A stretch of 64,000 nt of DNA from a virus. The position numbers and the translations under genes were made by a program. This document shows positions 53,746-59,359 of the stretch, piece after piece. The stretch is from positions 1-64,000 of the IMG/VR virus record IMGVR_UViG_3300023174_006147; one strand, 5' to 3'. The notes beneath the pieces were generated by a model, which was not told the DNA's origin, did not search any database, and saw only the letters and a program-made list of their open reading frames with translations. Each line of letters starts with the position of its first letter. Positions within the stretch are counted from its first letter, which is position 1.

Positions 53746-53751
53746 TATATT

Positions 53752-54507
53752 ATGAAAATAAAAGATCTTTTAAATGAAACCGCCATACAAGAGGGTCCGT
53801 ATGATCCTCACATTTTTAAAGCAGTTTTTATGGCCGGAGCACCAGGTGCTGGTAAAACAACTACCGCTAAAAAGCTACTCTCTGGTACAGGTCTAAGACA
53901 CCTCAATGTTGATGATTTTTATAATCTTATGAGACATAAAGGACGCGCTAGTGGCGATCAAAACAAGGATTACGAAGCATCTTGGAAAACGTATCGCGGC
54001 CTAGAAGAATTACTTCGTCAAGGTCGAATTGGTTTAATCATTGATGGTACTGCGAAGAATCCAGAAAAGATGGCTGATGTTAAAGCAGACCTAGAAGAAA
54101 TGGGTTATGAGACTGCAATGATTTTCGTTAACTCATCATTAGAAACAAGTCTCAAAAGAGCTACTGAACGTTCACAACGTCCTGGTCCAGACTTTGGAAG
54201 AGTAACTTCACCAAAACATATTGAAGATACCTGGAATAAGGTGCAAAAGGGAATAGGTTCATTACAGAACTTATTTGGAGCAAGGTTCTTTGTTATCGAT
54301 GCTGAACGTCCCGATGCCAACATTAACTATGTTGACAAGAGTATTAGATCTTGGCTTAACACGCCAGTTAAAACACAGGCAGCACGACAGTGGTTATCTG
54401 ATCCTAAAGCTGCACAAAAGCAAACAAGCACAAAGCCAGCAAAAGATGAACCTGCACAAACAACAGGTCAACGCCCTGCTGAACCGGAAACTCCCAAAGA
54501 AGTATAA
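53752..54507 (+). CDS. zeta-toxin-like kinase with leader
   Basis: 251 residues. Leader MKIKDLLNE, then Walker A MAGAPGAGKTTTAKK, DDFYNLM, and IIDGTAKNPEKM with a DRTSLRR-like LKRATERSQRPGPD. The last 50 residues are Gln/Pro/Ala-rich and disordered. The zeta/AAA_33 fold phosphorylates UDP-GlcNAc or nucleic-acid ends; target here unknown. Divergent from the ART-like gene with 23 bases between the start codons. Confidence 0.82.
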   Translation: MKIKDLLNETAIQEGPYDPHIFKAVFMAGAPGAGKTTTAKKLLSGTGLRHLNVDDFYNLMRHKGRASGDQNKDYEASWKTYRGLEELLRQGRIGLIIDGTAKNPEKMADVKADLEEMGYETAMIFVNSSLETSLKRATERSQRPGPDFGRVTSPKHIEDTWNKVQKGIGSLQNLFGARFFVIDAERPDANINYVDKSIRSWLNTPVKTQAARQWLSDPKAAQKQTSTKPAKDEPAQTTGQRPAEPETPKEV

Positions 54508-54511
54508 AAAC

Positions 54512-54612
54512 AGGATTGTGTTTTTTGGACGGGATTTGAACCCGCTCAGTTTGCGTTGAAAGCAAATGCTCTACCATTGAGCTACCATAAGGTTTTTTGC
54601 TGAAACAATCCT
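54512..54612 (-). tRNA. hairpin element A3 holding a TCA-anticodon tRNA-like body
   Basis: Outer stem AGGATTG/CAATCCT and motif TTTCAGCA flank a body with D arm GCTC/GAGC, arm TTTGC-TTTCAAC-GCAAA (anticodon TCA, would read UGA) and T arm CGGG-TTCAAAT-CCCG. The acceptor is weak: GG/CC plus A/T-rich pairs with mismatches, no CCA. TGA is a normal stop here, so function is unclear. Confidence 0.45.
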
Positions 54613-54628
54613 AGAACTTAAATTAAAC

Positions 54629-54752
54629 AGAGTGTATTGTTCTTTACGTGCTCTACCAGCTGAGCTACCTCCCCGCAGTTGGTGGGGAGAGTTGGACTCG
54701 AACCAACGACACCGTCCTTTTCATGGATAGAATTTTATGCTGAAAACACTCT
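54629..54752 (-). tRNA. circularly permuted tRNA-Phe(GAA)
   Basis: Minus-strand order: stem AGAGTGT, TTTCAGCA, then the 3' half (54680-54726: CC-ATGAAAA-GG, T arm, TCTCCCC-A-CCA), a five-base linker ACTGC (54675-54679), the 5' half (54646-54674: GGGGAGG, D arm, ACGT), then ACACTCT. Joining the halves between positions 29 and 30 gives stem CGTCC/GGACG with loop ATGAAAA and a seven-pair acceptor. No mismatch remains. The element's 5' side overlaps the end of the oxygenase gene. Confidence 0.85.
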
Positions 54753-55256
54753 AAAACTTTTTACATCATCTTCTGCGACATAAGATCCTAAACTTAGTAC
54801 AATTCTAGGTTTTTCGCCCTGTACAGGAGTTGATTGATGTTGCCATTCACTGGCTAAATTTAGCCAACATTGATCTTCGACAACCGTGTACTCTTGACCT
54901 TCAATAACAGGCTGACCACCACTGTGAGGTAAACTTAGTATAAAGTTTAATCTTACATGCAGCATGCCTTGATTGCTTCTAGGATCACGGTGAGGATGCA
55001 CAAAAGCACCTCGTGTGTTTACTCCTATGAAATTACCAAACATTGGTTCTTCAACTACTGAAATGCCGTAATTGCCATAGCAGTAGTTGGAAAATTCTCG
55101 TACTTTTTGAGATAATTGGGAATCTATTCTATTGAGATTACAAAATCTGCGACCTTGTCCATTGTTGACAAAATAATCAACACCACTGTTTAAGGCAAAA
55201 TCAATTATTTGCTGTTTTAAACTTTCAGGAATGGATAAGTTGGGACTTATAAACAC
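54735..55256 (-). CDS. 2-oxoglutarate/Fe(II) oxygenase-like protein
   Basis: About 173 residues from GTG 55256 (AGGA seven bases upstream); the longer frame enters tRNA-Gly. The motif HPHRDPRS (HxD) and a later EWQHQSTPV with PRIVLSLG give the His-Asp-His-Arg set of 2OG oxygenases. Its last codons (ending RVFSA) are encoded by the stem and CAGCA motif of the permuted tRNA element. Confidence 0.78.
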   Translation of the reverse strand: MFISPNLSIPESLKQQIIDFALNSGVDYFVNNGQGRRFCNLNRIDSQLSQKVREFSNYCYGNYGISVVEEPMFGNFIGVNTRGAFVHPHRDPRSNQGMLHVRLNFILSLPHSGGQPVIEGQEYTVVEDQCWLNLASEWQHQSTPVQGEKPRIVLSLGSYVAEDDVKSFRVFSA

Positions 55257-55270
55257 AGTAAATCCTAAAA

Positions 55271-55345
55271 TGGAGCGGACGAAGGGGGTCGAACCCTCGA
55301 CATCGACCTTGGCAAGGTCGCGCTCTACCACTGAGCTACGTCCGC
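55271..55345 (-). tRNA. tRNA-Gly(GCC)
   Basis: Arm CGACC-TTGCCAA-GGTCG, acceptor GCGGACG/CGTCCGC, CCA encoded. Confidence 0.95.
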
Positions 55346-55509
55346 ATTAATAATATTTAGTTTACTCTCTAAGGCAATGTCTCTTATTTGAAGAGAACGG
55401 TTTTTACATACTTCACATACCCTATTATAAGACGCTAACGCAACTTAATCGTGCCTCTTCTTATAAGTCAAAGGGTCGATATGCCGGACTTCACCGAAAA
55501 CCGGTAAAT
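55346..55509. other. gene-free spacer with small hairpins
   Basis: About 165 bases without a gene. It holds TCTCTT/AAGAGA and CCGG-type hairpins and TATAAG repeats, but I see no tRNA or clear promoter pair. Confidence 0.5.
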
Positions 55510-55586
55510 TGGAGGACCCGCTCGGACTTGAACCGAGAACTTACCGCTTAAAAGGCGGTTACTCTGACCTATTGAGTTACGGGTCC
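55510..55586 (-). tRNA. tRNA-Lys(TTT)
   Basis: Arm ACCGC-CTTTTAA-GCGGT, acceptor GGACCCG/CGGGTCC, CCA encoded. Confidence 0.95.
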
Positions 55587-55643
55587 ATAAGACTCTCAAT
55601 ATCGGCTGCAACCTTGGCCTAAACCAAGGATTTTATCTAAAAT

Positions 55644-56294
55644 TTATAGTTCAACAGTTTTTGAAATACCAGTTTGAATTGACTTATAAACATTTGTTCT
55701 TGTTGCCATCAACGGCAACAACGTATGGCGAACAAAGTTTCTGTCATACTTCTCAACGATATTAGTACTATCTTCGTTCCATATCAACTTAAAATGCAAT
55801 GCTTGATTGACAATAGTTTCTTTATCAACTTCTAAAAATGGCTTATAACGATAAAAACCATTTACCATAGTTAAAGGTCGCATTGTTAGACTATGATGCG
55901 GATCACCACGCATAAGCCTAATGAGTACATTTTCAACTTGATCATCTGCGTGATGTGCAGTCATGATATAGGTGAATCCGCGATTCCTTGCAATTTCTTC
56001 AATAAACTGCCATCTTGCCGTTCTAGCATCGACTTCATTTGAGTCTTTGGTAAGAGGACTAGTTTTATTTGTCCATAGAACTAGATTATGTTTTTGCGCA
56101 TATTCTGAAATCAAGTAGAAGTCTTTACACGAGTCTTCTCTCATATTGTGATCATAATGAACAATTTCAATGTAAACAGCACTTTTTACCAAAAAGTCTA
56201 ACAAGAAAATTGAATCAACTCCGCCTGAAACGCAGACAAGATATTTGTCGGCAGTAAACTCAATTTGTTTACGAATCTTACGCCAAGCGGTCAT
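55644..56294 (-). CDS. tilS: tRNA(Ile)-lysidine synthetase, compact
   Basis: 216 residues, the catalytic core only. PP-loop SGGVDSIFLL, HYDHNMRED, TAHHADDQVENVLIRLMRG and the YDRNFVRHTLLP motif are typical TilS. The enzyme makes lysidine at C34 of tRNA-Ile(CAT) so it reads AUA. A tRNA(CAT) gene lies immediately upstream (56313-56388) in the same unit. Confidence 0.92.
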   Translation of the reverse strand: MTAWRKIRKQIEFTADKYLVCVSGGVDSIFLLDFLVKSAVYIEIVHYDHNMREDSCKDFYLISEYAQKHNLVLWTNKTSPLTKDSNEVDARTARWQFIEEIARNRGFTYIMTAHHADDQVENVLIRLMRGDPHHSLTMRPLTMVNGFYRYKPFLEVDKETIVNQALHFKLIWNEDSTNIVEKYDRNFVRHTLLPLMATRTNVYKSIQTGISKTVEL

Positions 56295-56312
56295 ATATAT
56301 GATCCTTAATGT

Positions 56313-56388
56313 TGGTGCTCCCGCAGGGATTTGAACCCCGAACCTATCGCTTATGAGGCGACTGCTCTCACCATTGAGCTACAGGAGC
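56313..56388 (-). tRNA. tRNA(CAT), probably Ile2
   Basis: Arm GTCGC-CTCATAA-GCGAT, acceptor GCTCCTG/CGGGAGC, CCA encoded. Position directly before tilS suggests lysidine modification and Ile identity; Met is the alternative. Confidence 0.9.
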
Positions 56389-56408
56389 ATAATGCTTTCT
56401 ATGTGCTA

Positions 56409-56437
56409 ATTGTAGCGTAGTAAGCATGTTGTGTCAA
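56409..56437 (-). promoter_or_regulatory. sigma70-type promoter for tRNA(CAT)-tilS
   Basis: TTGACA, 17 bases, TACAAT. Confidence 0.8.
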
Positions 56438-56447
56438 TAAAATAAAC

Positions 56448-56581
56448 GGGATGCTTTTGGTTTTGGACGGCCGCGTCTACCATTCCGCCATAGTCGCAAC
56501 AAGTACGACTAGTGGGACTCGAACCCACACATCCATTACAGATAGCTGTTTATCATTCCTAAAGTATGCAGAATGCATCCC
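56448..56581 (-). tRNA. hairpin element A5 with permuted Leu-type tRNA
   Basis: Order on the minus strand: stem GGGATGC, TTCTGCA, 3' half (56504-56559; ATGATAA loop candidate, variable arm, T arm GTGGG-TTCGAGT-CCCAC, TAGTCGT-A), linker CTTGTT, 5' half (56465-56497; GCGACTA and a Leu-type D arm), then GCATCCC. Acceptor pairs 7/7 (one G-U). CCA is absent and the rejoined anticodon stem has mismatches, so identity is open; GAT is the best reading. Confidence 0.5.
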
Positions 56582-56586
56582 TAAAC

Positions 56587-56772
56587 TTATTGTGTAATCA
56601 TTTCTCGCATTTTGTCGGCGGATATTGTATCCGGTCGCCGATACCACAAATACTTGTGGTTATGATGATTGTAAGTTGCTATGCCTTCAATCAAGCAATA
56701 TATTGCGAACTTGCCGCCCTCAAATTCGCGAGTGCTTAGTGCATTCTGTTGAAGATATTCTAAATGCGTCAT
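56587..56772 (-). CDS. small hypothetical protein
   Basis: 61 residues, Tyr/His-rich middle (ATYNHHNHKYLWYRR). Its stop runs straight into hairpin element A5. Coupled by ATGA to the upstream small gene. Unknown. Confidence 0.6.
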   Translation of the reverse strand: MTHLEYLQQNALSTREFEGGKFAIYCLIEGIATYNHHNHKYLWYRRPDTISADKMREMITQ

Positions 56773-56906
56773 AGTTTTTTCATTTCATCTTTTGAGAGAC
56801 AATCAAGAATAAACTTCTTGACTTTGCCACGAAATCCACGTTCAGACTTCATTTTCTTACGAGCCTTCTCGTATCGCCGATGAAGCTCTTTGCTTGTGGG
56901 ATACAT
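56769..56906 (-). CDS. small basic protein
   Basis: 45 residues (starts MYPTSKELHRR), strongly basic and helical; ATGA overlap with the next gene. Possibly RNA-binding; not recognised. Confidence 0.6.
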   Translation of the reverse strand: MYPTSKELHRRYEKARKKMKSERGFRGKVKKFILDCLSKDEMKKL

Positions 56907-56925
56907 GATATCTCCTAAATTAAAC

Positions 56926-57012
56926 AGGATTACAGTTTTGAAGGGTTTGAACCTTCTCGTTTTTGAGTTGAAGTCAAAAATTTATCCATAAGATAAGTGC
57001 TGAAATAATCCT
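56926..57012 (-). ncRNA. hairpin element A6 with D-armless tRNA-like body
   Basis: Outer stem AGGATTA/TAATCCT, motif TTTCAGCA, end CTTAT, then a hairpin TTTGA-CTTCAAC-TCAAA (TCA in anticodon position, as in A3) and T arm GAAGG-TTCAAAC-CCTTC. No D arm or acceptor. Confidence 0.55.
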
Positions 57013-57025
57013 TAAACTTAAAAAT

Positions 57026-57101
57026 TGGTACCCGGTGCAGGTTCTGCCCCCGCCGCCTCCTGCGTGTAAAGCAGGCGCTCTCCTGAATGAGCTAACCGGG
57101 C
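57026..57101 (-). tRNA. tRNA-Val(TAC), unusual T loop
   Basis: Arm CCTGC-TTTACAC-GCAGG, acceptor GCCCGGT/ACCGGGT (with G1-U72). T arm GCGGG-GGCAGAA-CCTGC lacks T-Psi-C, nearly identical to that of the tRNA at 46714. CCA encoded. Confidence 0.85.
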
Positions 57102-57110
57102 ATATTAAAA

Positions 57111-57188
57111 TGGTCGGGCATGTAGGATTCGAACCTACGATCTCCTGGTCCCAAACCAGGCGCCTTAGCCAGACTAGGCCAATGCCCG
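57111..57188 (-). tRNA. tRNA-Pro(TGG), copy 1
   Basis: Arm CCTGG-TTTGGGA-CCAGG, acceptor CGGGCAT/ATGCCCG, CCA encoded. Confidence 0.93.
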
Positions 57189-57194
57189 TTAAAC

Positions 57195-57308
57195 TATTTA
57201 GAAGAACATTCCTGAACAGGATCTATTCGTTTTACAACACTCGTCTATGGGTGCAACCGTATCTATGCATTGCTAGCTTAATGCAAGACCTCGAATGTTC
57301 ATCTAAAC
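57195..57308 (-). ncRNA. hairpin element B1
   Basis: Ends TTTAGATGAACATTC and GAATGTTCTTCTAAA (minus strand) form a long imperfect stem around 85 bases. First of seven family-B elements; content unknown. Confidence 0.5.
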
Positions 57309-57317
57309 AGTCTAATA

Positions 57318-57379
57318 ATATTATAAGAACACACTAGTCTTTAACTACCGGCGACAGAACCAATGTGTTCGTATAATAC
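57318..57379 (-). ncRNA. hairpin element B2
   Basis: Stem ATTATACGAACACAT/GTGTGTTCTTATAAT. It and the following ~20 bases (CTACAATTTCAAAGAACTAA) recur at B5, so this is a dispersed repeat. Confidence 0.55.
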
Positions 57380-57425
57380 TACAATTTCAAAGAACTAACA
57401 AAGCATTGCTGCTTTGTATGTGCTT

Positions 57426-57454
57426 ATTATAATGTACTTATCAACATGTGTCAA
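57426..57454 (-). promoter_or_regulatory. sigma70-type promoter
   Basis: TTGACA, 17 bases, TATAAT reading into B2, B1 and tRNA-Pro. Confidence 0.85.
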
Positions 57455-57468
57455 CAACTAATTTCAGA

Positions 57469-57593
57469 GTGGCAGTAGTTTGTTACTAGTCTCTCTGACG
57501 ATATCAACTCCAGGTTTACTAGTGTTTGTCACTGCACGAAGCTTAATCCTCTGAAGATTAGCTTGCCGATATCGTTGTTTATAACAAATCCAC
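57469..57593 (-). ncRNA. structured RNA candidate
   Basis: No gene. Nested pairings: GTGG...CCAC, TTTGTTA...TAACAAA, CGATATC...GATATCG and an internal hairpin AAGCTAATC/GATTAAGCTT. The nesting suggests a conserved RNA fold of about 125 bases. A second hairpin group (GTACAAG...CTTGTAC) follows to 57705. Confidence 0.5.
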
Positions 57594-57706
57594 CGACCCA
57601 GTTGTAATTTTGAAACTCTGTAAGTTTCTGCTAGAACATCTTAGAGTGTACAAGACTCTCCGTTCCTGATGCTTGCTTGTACTGCCGGTGAACTATGTTC
57701 ACTAAA

Positions 57707-57783
57707 TGGTGGCCCCATCGGGACTCGAACCCGGTTCTCCAGCTTGAGAGGCTAGTGTCCTAACCATGTCAGACGCTGGGGCC
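57707..57783 (-). tRNA. tRNA-Glu(CTC)
   Basis: Arm CTAGC-CTCTCAA-GCTGG, acceptor GGCCCCA/TGGGGCC, CCA encoded. Confidence 0.93.
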
Positions 57784-57790
57784 ATTAAAA

Positions 57791-57897
57791 TGGTGGACGC
57801 AACTGGATTCGAACCAGTAAGGCTGCGCGGGCCCGTCCCAATTACATCTCGACACCCATTCGATACGTTGGCTTCGACCCAACCCAATGCTACGCCC
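57791..57897 (-). ncRNA. expanded tRNA-like RNA
   Basis: Acceptor GGGCGTA/TGCGTCC, T arm ACTGG-TTCGAAT-CCAGT and CCA are good, D-like stem TTGG/CCAA. About 30 extra bases follow a TCGA-ATGGGTG-TCGA hairpin that could present GGG (Pro). Not resolved. Confidence 0.5.
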
Positions 57898-57906
57898 ATT
57901 TAAATT

Positions 57907-57967
57907 TGGAGGTCTATGTGGGAGTCTAACCCACTTTCAACTATGTTGATTAACAACACGTAAGACC
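57907..57967 (-). tRNA. D-armless tRNA-like gene, possibly Leu(TAA)
   Basis: Only 61 bases: acceptor GGTCT/AGACC, an arm TGTT-GTTAATC-AACA (TAA), T arm GTGGG-TTAGACT-CCCAC and CCA. The D arm is missing. Confidence 0.45.
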
Positions 57968-57971
57968 CATA

Positions 57972-58047
57972 TGGTGGAGCCTATCGGTATCGAACCGATC
58001 GCCTACACAATGCCATTGTGTCGCTCTCCCATCTGAGCTAATGCCCC
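57972..58047 (-). tRNA. tRNA-Ala(GGC)
   Basis: Arm ACACA-ATGGCAT-TGTGT, acceptor GGGGCAT/AGGCTCC (one mismatch), CCA encoded. Confidence 0.92.
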
Positions 58048-58143
58048 AGTGTAGGATTCACACTTGCCAGAACATTTCGTTCTACCCTCCATTACATGAC
58101 CGGGCTGTGTTGATACGCTGTGCGTTCCTACTTCATCAATAAT

Positions 58144-58259
58144 TGGTGTGCAGCACTGGAGTCGAACCAGCCAATAACAAAACCATTAACATAGCGTATT
58201 TGTTTATATAACGCTACTGTGGATTTATCTGCTTCCCTTCCCAGAGGATTTCACTACAC
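58144..58259 (-). ncRNA. expanded tRNA-like RNA, possibly intron-bearing tRNA-Asn
   Basis: Acceptor GTGTAGT/GCTGCAC, T arm GCTGG-TTCGACT-CCAGT, CCA. Removing about 36 bases (hairpin AGCGT...ACGCT) at position 29/30 would give loop ATGTTAA (GTT, Asn), the same loop form as the permuted tRNAs, but the stem has a T-T pair and the variable region is long. Confidence 0.45.
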
Positions 58260-58266
58260 ATAAAAA

Positions 58267-58360
58267 TGGCGGGACTTTTGGAATCGAACCATAACATGAT
58301 ACATGTTGCTGAAAACATTCGTTGGACGGAATGCTCCTACACCCAAGTAGGTTGAGTCCC
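58267..58360 (-). ncRNA. tRNA-like RNA with GTCCA loop and TTTCAGCA
   Basis: Acceptor GGGACT/AGTCCC, D stem CCTA/TAGG, T arm with TTCGATT, G-CCA. The middle is stem ATTC/GAAT with loop CGTCCAAC, then GTTTTCAGCA as in the A-family elements, so it looks like a closed, non-permuted form of that structure. Confidence 0.5.
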
Positions 58361-58368
58361 ATTAAAAT

Positions 58369-58461
58369 TGGTGGAGGGAATTGGAGTCGAACCAATTAAT
58401 TTTGTGATGCGGTAGATATTCACTGGACTGAATACATTCTGCGCCATGCAGGATTCCCTCC
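58369..58461 (-). ncRNA. tRNA-like RNA with GTCCA loop
   Basis: Acceptor GGAGGGA/TCCCTCC perfect, T arm ATTGG-TTCGACT-CCAAT, CCA. Middle: stem TATTC/GAATA, loop AGTCCAGT, then CTACCGCA. Same layout as 58267-58360. Confidence 0.5.
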
Positions 58462-58466
58462 GAAAC

Positions 58467-58544
58467 TGGTCTAGAAGGCAGGATTTGAACCTGCGACCCC
58501 CTCATTCCAAATGAGGTACGCTACCCTGGCTGCGCTACTCCTAG
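58467..58544 (-). tRNA. tRNA-Pro(TGG), copy 2
   Basis: Arm CCTCA-TTTGGAA-TGAGG, acceptor CTAGGAG/CTTCTAG, CCA encoded. Sequence differs clearly from copy 1. Confidence 0.93.
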
Positions 58545-58552
58545 ATAAAAAT

Positions 58553-58642
58553 TGGTGTCAGTGTGGGAATTGAACCCACTCGGACTCTACCCTCTCGACG
58601 CCTGAGAAAGAAGGGAGCCGGTTAAGCCTAACCAATACTGAC
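58553..58642 (-). ncRNA. tRNA-like RNA, anticodon unresolved
   Basis: Acceptor GTCAGT/ACTGAC, T arm GTGGG-TTCAATT-CCCAC and CCA, D-like hairpin GGTTA/TAACC. The interior folds as a long CCCT...AGGG hairpin without a standard anticodon loop. Confidence 0.5.
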
Positions 58643-58648
58643 ATAAAA

Positions 58649-58779
58649 TGGTGGCAGCATCACCGTTTCAGCATTATTGTAGAGACTTCAAAGTTTTAGA
58701 TGTATGCCTACACCAAACTCTACTGCTTTCACCCGATGGCTTGTTCAATGTTAACTAGTATAGAACAAGTTACGCTGCC
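58649..58779 (-). ncRNA. large structured RNA with tRNA-like ends
   Basis: Ends pair as an acceptor stem GGCAGCG/TGCTGCC with A-CCA, but there is no T arm. The interior has a seven-bp hairpin CTTGTTC/GAACAAG and GTAGAG/CTCTAC. Confidence 0.5.
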
Positions 58780-58791
58780 GTTTTCTTAAAA

Positions 58792-58866
58792 TGGTGGAGA
58801 CGGAGGGAATCGAACCCTCAATTGAAGCTTGCAAAGCTACCGTGTTCCCGTTAGCACTACGCCCCC
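58792..58866 (-). tRNA. tRNA-Ala(TGC)
   Basis: Arm GTAGC-TTTGCAA-GCTTC, acceptor GGGGGCG/CGTCTCC, CCA encoded. Confidence 0.9.
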
Positions 58867-58868
58867 AT

Positions 58869-58947
58869 TGGTTGCAGAGGTTGGATTTGAACCAACGATT
58901 TCCGGCTTATGAGACCAGCGAGGACGACCTGACTCCTCTACTCCGCG
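58869..58947 (-). tRNA. initiator tRNA-fMet(CAT)
   Basis: C1-A72 mismatch (CGCGGAG/CTCTGCA), the hallmark of bacterial initiators, loop CTCATAA, T loop TTCAAAT, CCA encoded. A phage-borne initiator is unusual. Confidence 0.92.
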
Positions 58948-58963
58948 ATAAAACTTTAAAAAC

Positions 58964-59037
58964 TGGAGCGGGTGAAGGGAATCGAACCCTCATATTCAGC
59001 TTGGAAGGCTGCTGCATTACCACTATGCTACACCCGC
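58964..59037 (-). tRNA. tRNA-Gly(TCC)
   Basis: Loop CTTCCAA, acceptor GCGGGTG/CACCCGC, CCA encoded. Confidence 0.94.
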
Positions 59038-59045
59038 ATTAAAAC

Positions 59046-59125
59046 TTTTTAGAAGAACACACTGCCCGCAGCGTCCCTGGTTCATATCTTGTCAATTCAA
59101 GACCACGGTGTATTCATCTAAAAAG
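59046..59125 (-). ncRNA. hairpin element B3
   Basis: Ends TTTTAGATGAATACAC and GTGTGTTCTTCTAAAA on the minus strand; internal hairpin TCTTG/CAAGA. Confidence 0.5.
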
Positions 59126-59127
59126 TC

Positions 59128-59203
59128 TGGTGCCCGCACGAGGATTCGAACCCCGGACCTACTGATTACAAATCAGTTGCGCTACCAACTGTGCCATACG
59201 GGC
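59128..59203 (-). tRNA. tRNA-Thr(TGT)
   Basis: Arm ACTGA-TTTGTAA-TCAGT, acceptor GCCCGTA/TGCGGGC, CCA encoded. Confidence 0.95.
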
Positions 59204-59223
59204 GTATCAGACTTTATTAAAAC

Positions 59224-59279
59224 AGGATCCGCTTGTTTTTCACCAAAAGAAAAATTTAATTGTTTGCGGTATGGATCCT
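59224..59279 (-). ncRNA. hairpin element A7, minimal
   Basis: Outer stem AGGATCC/GGATCCT, motif ATACCGCA, A/T-rich body, no tRNA. Confidence 0.55.
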
Positions 59280-59295
59280 TAAACTTTATAAAAAT

Positions 59296-59324
59296 CATTA
59301 TATACTAACTTATTTATTATGTCA
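59296..59324 (-). promoter_or_regulatory. sigma70-type promoter for the tRNA run
   Basis: TTGACA, 17 bases, TATAAT. Confidence 0.85.
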
Positions 59325-59345
59325 ATATCTTTGTTTACTTAAACA

Positions 59346-59354
59346 GAATAAATA
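59346..59354 (+). promoter_or_regulatory. late promoter GAATAAATA, ATG-adjacent
   Basis: Ends five bases before the ATG at 59360. Confidence 0.55.
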
Positions 59355-59359
59355 TCTAC

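Noticed and set aside
54735-55331. Upstream start at 55331 for the oxygenase gene
   Set aside because: It lies inside tRNA-Gly; the GTG at 55256 has a ribosome binding site.
57035-57899. Plus- and minus-strand frames across tRNAs near 57 kb
   Set aside because: They are open only because tRNA sequences lack stops; they contain reversed or direct tRNA sequence and no start signals.
39878-59279. Family A hairpins as plain transcription terminators
   Set aside because: Large loops, conserved internal motif and no T tract after the stem; the true terminators here (7437, 36708, 38159) look different.
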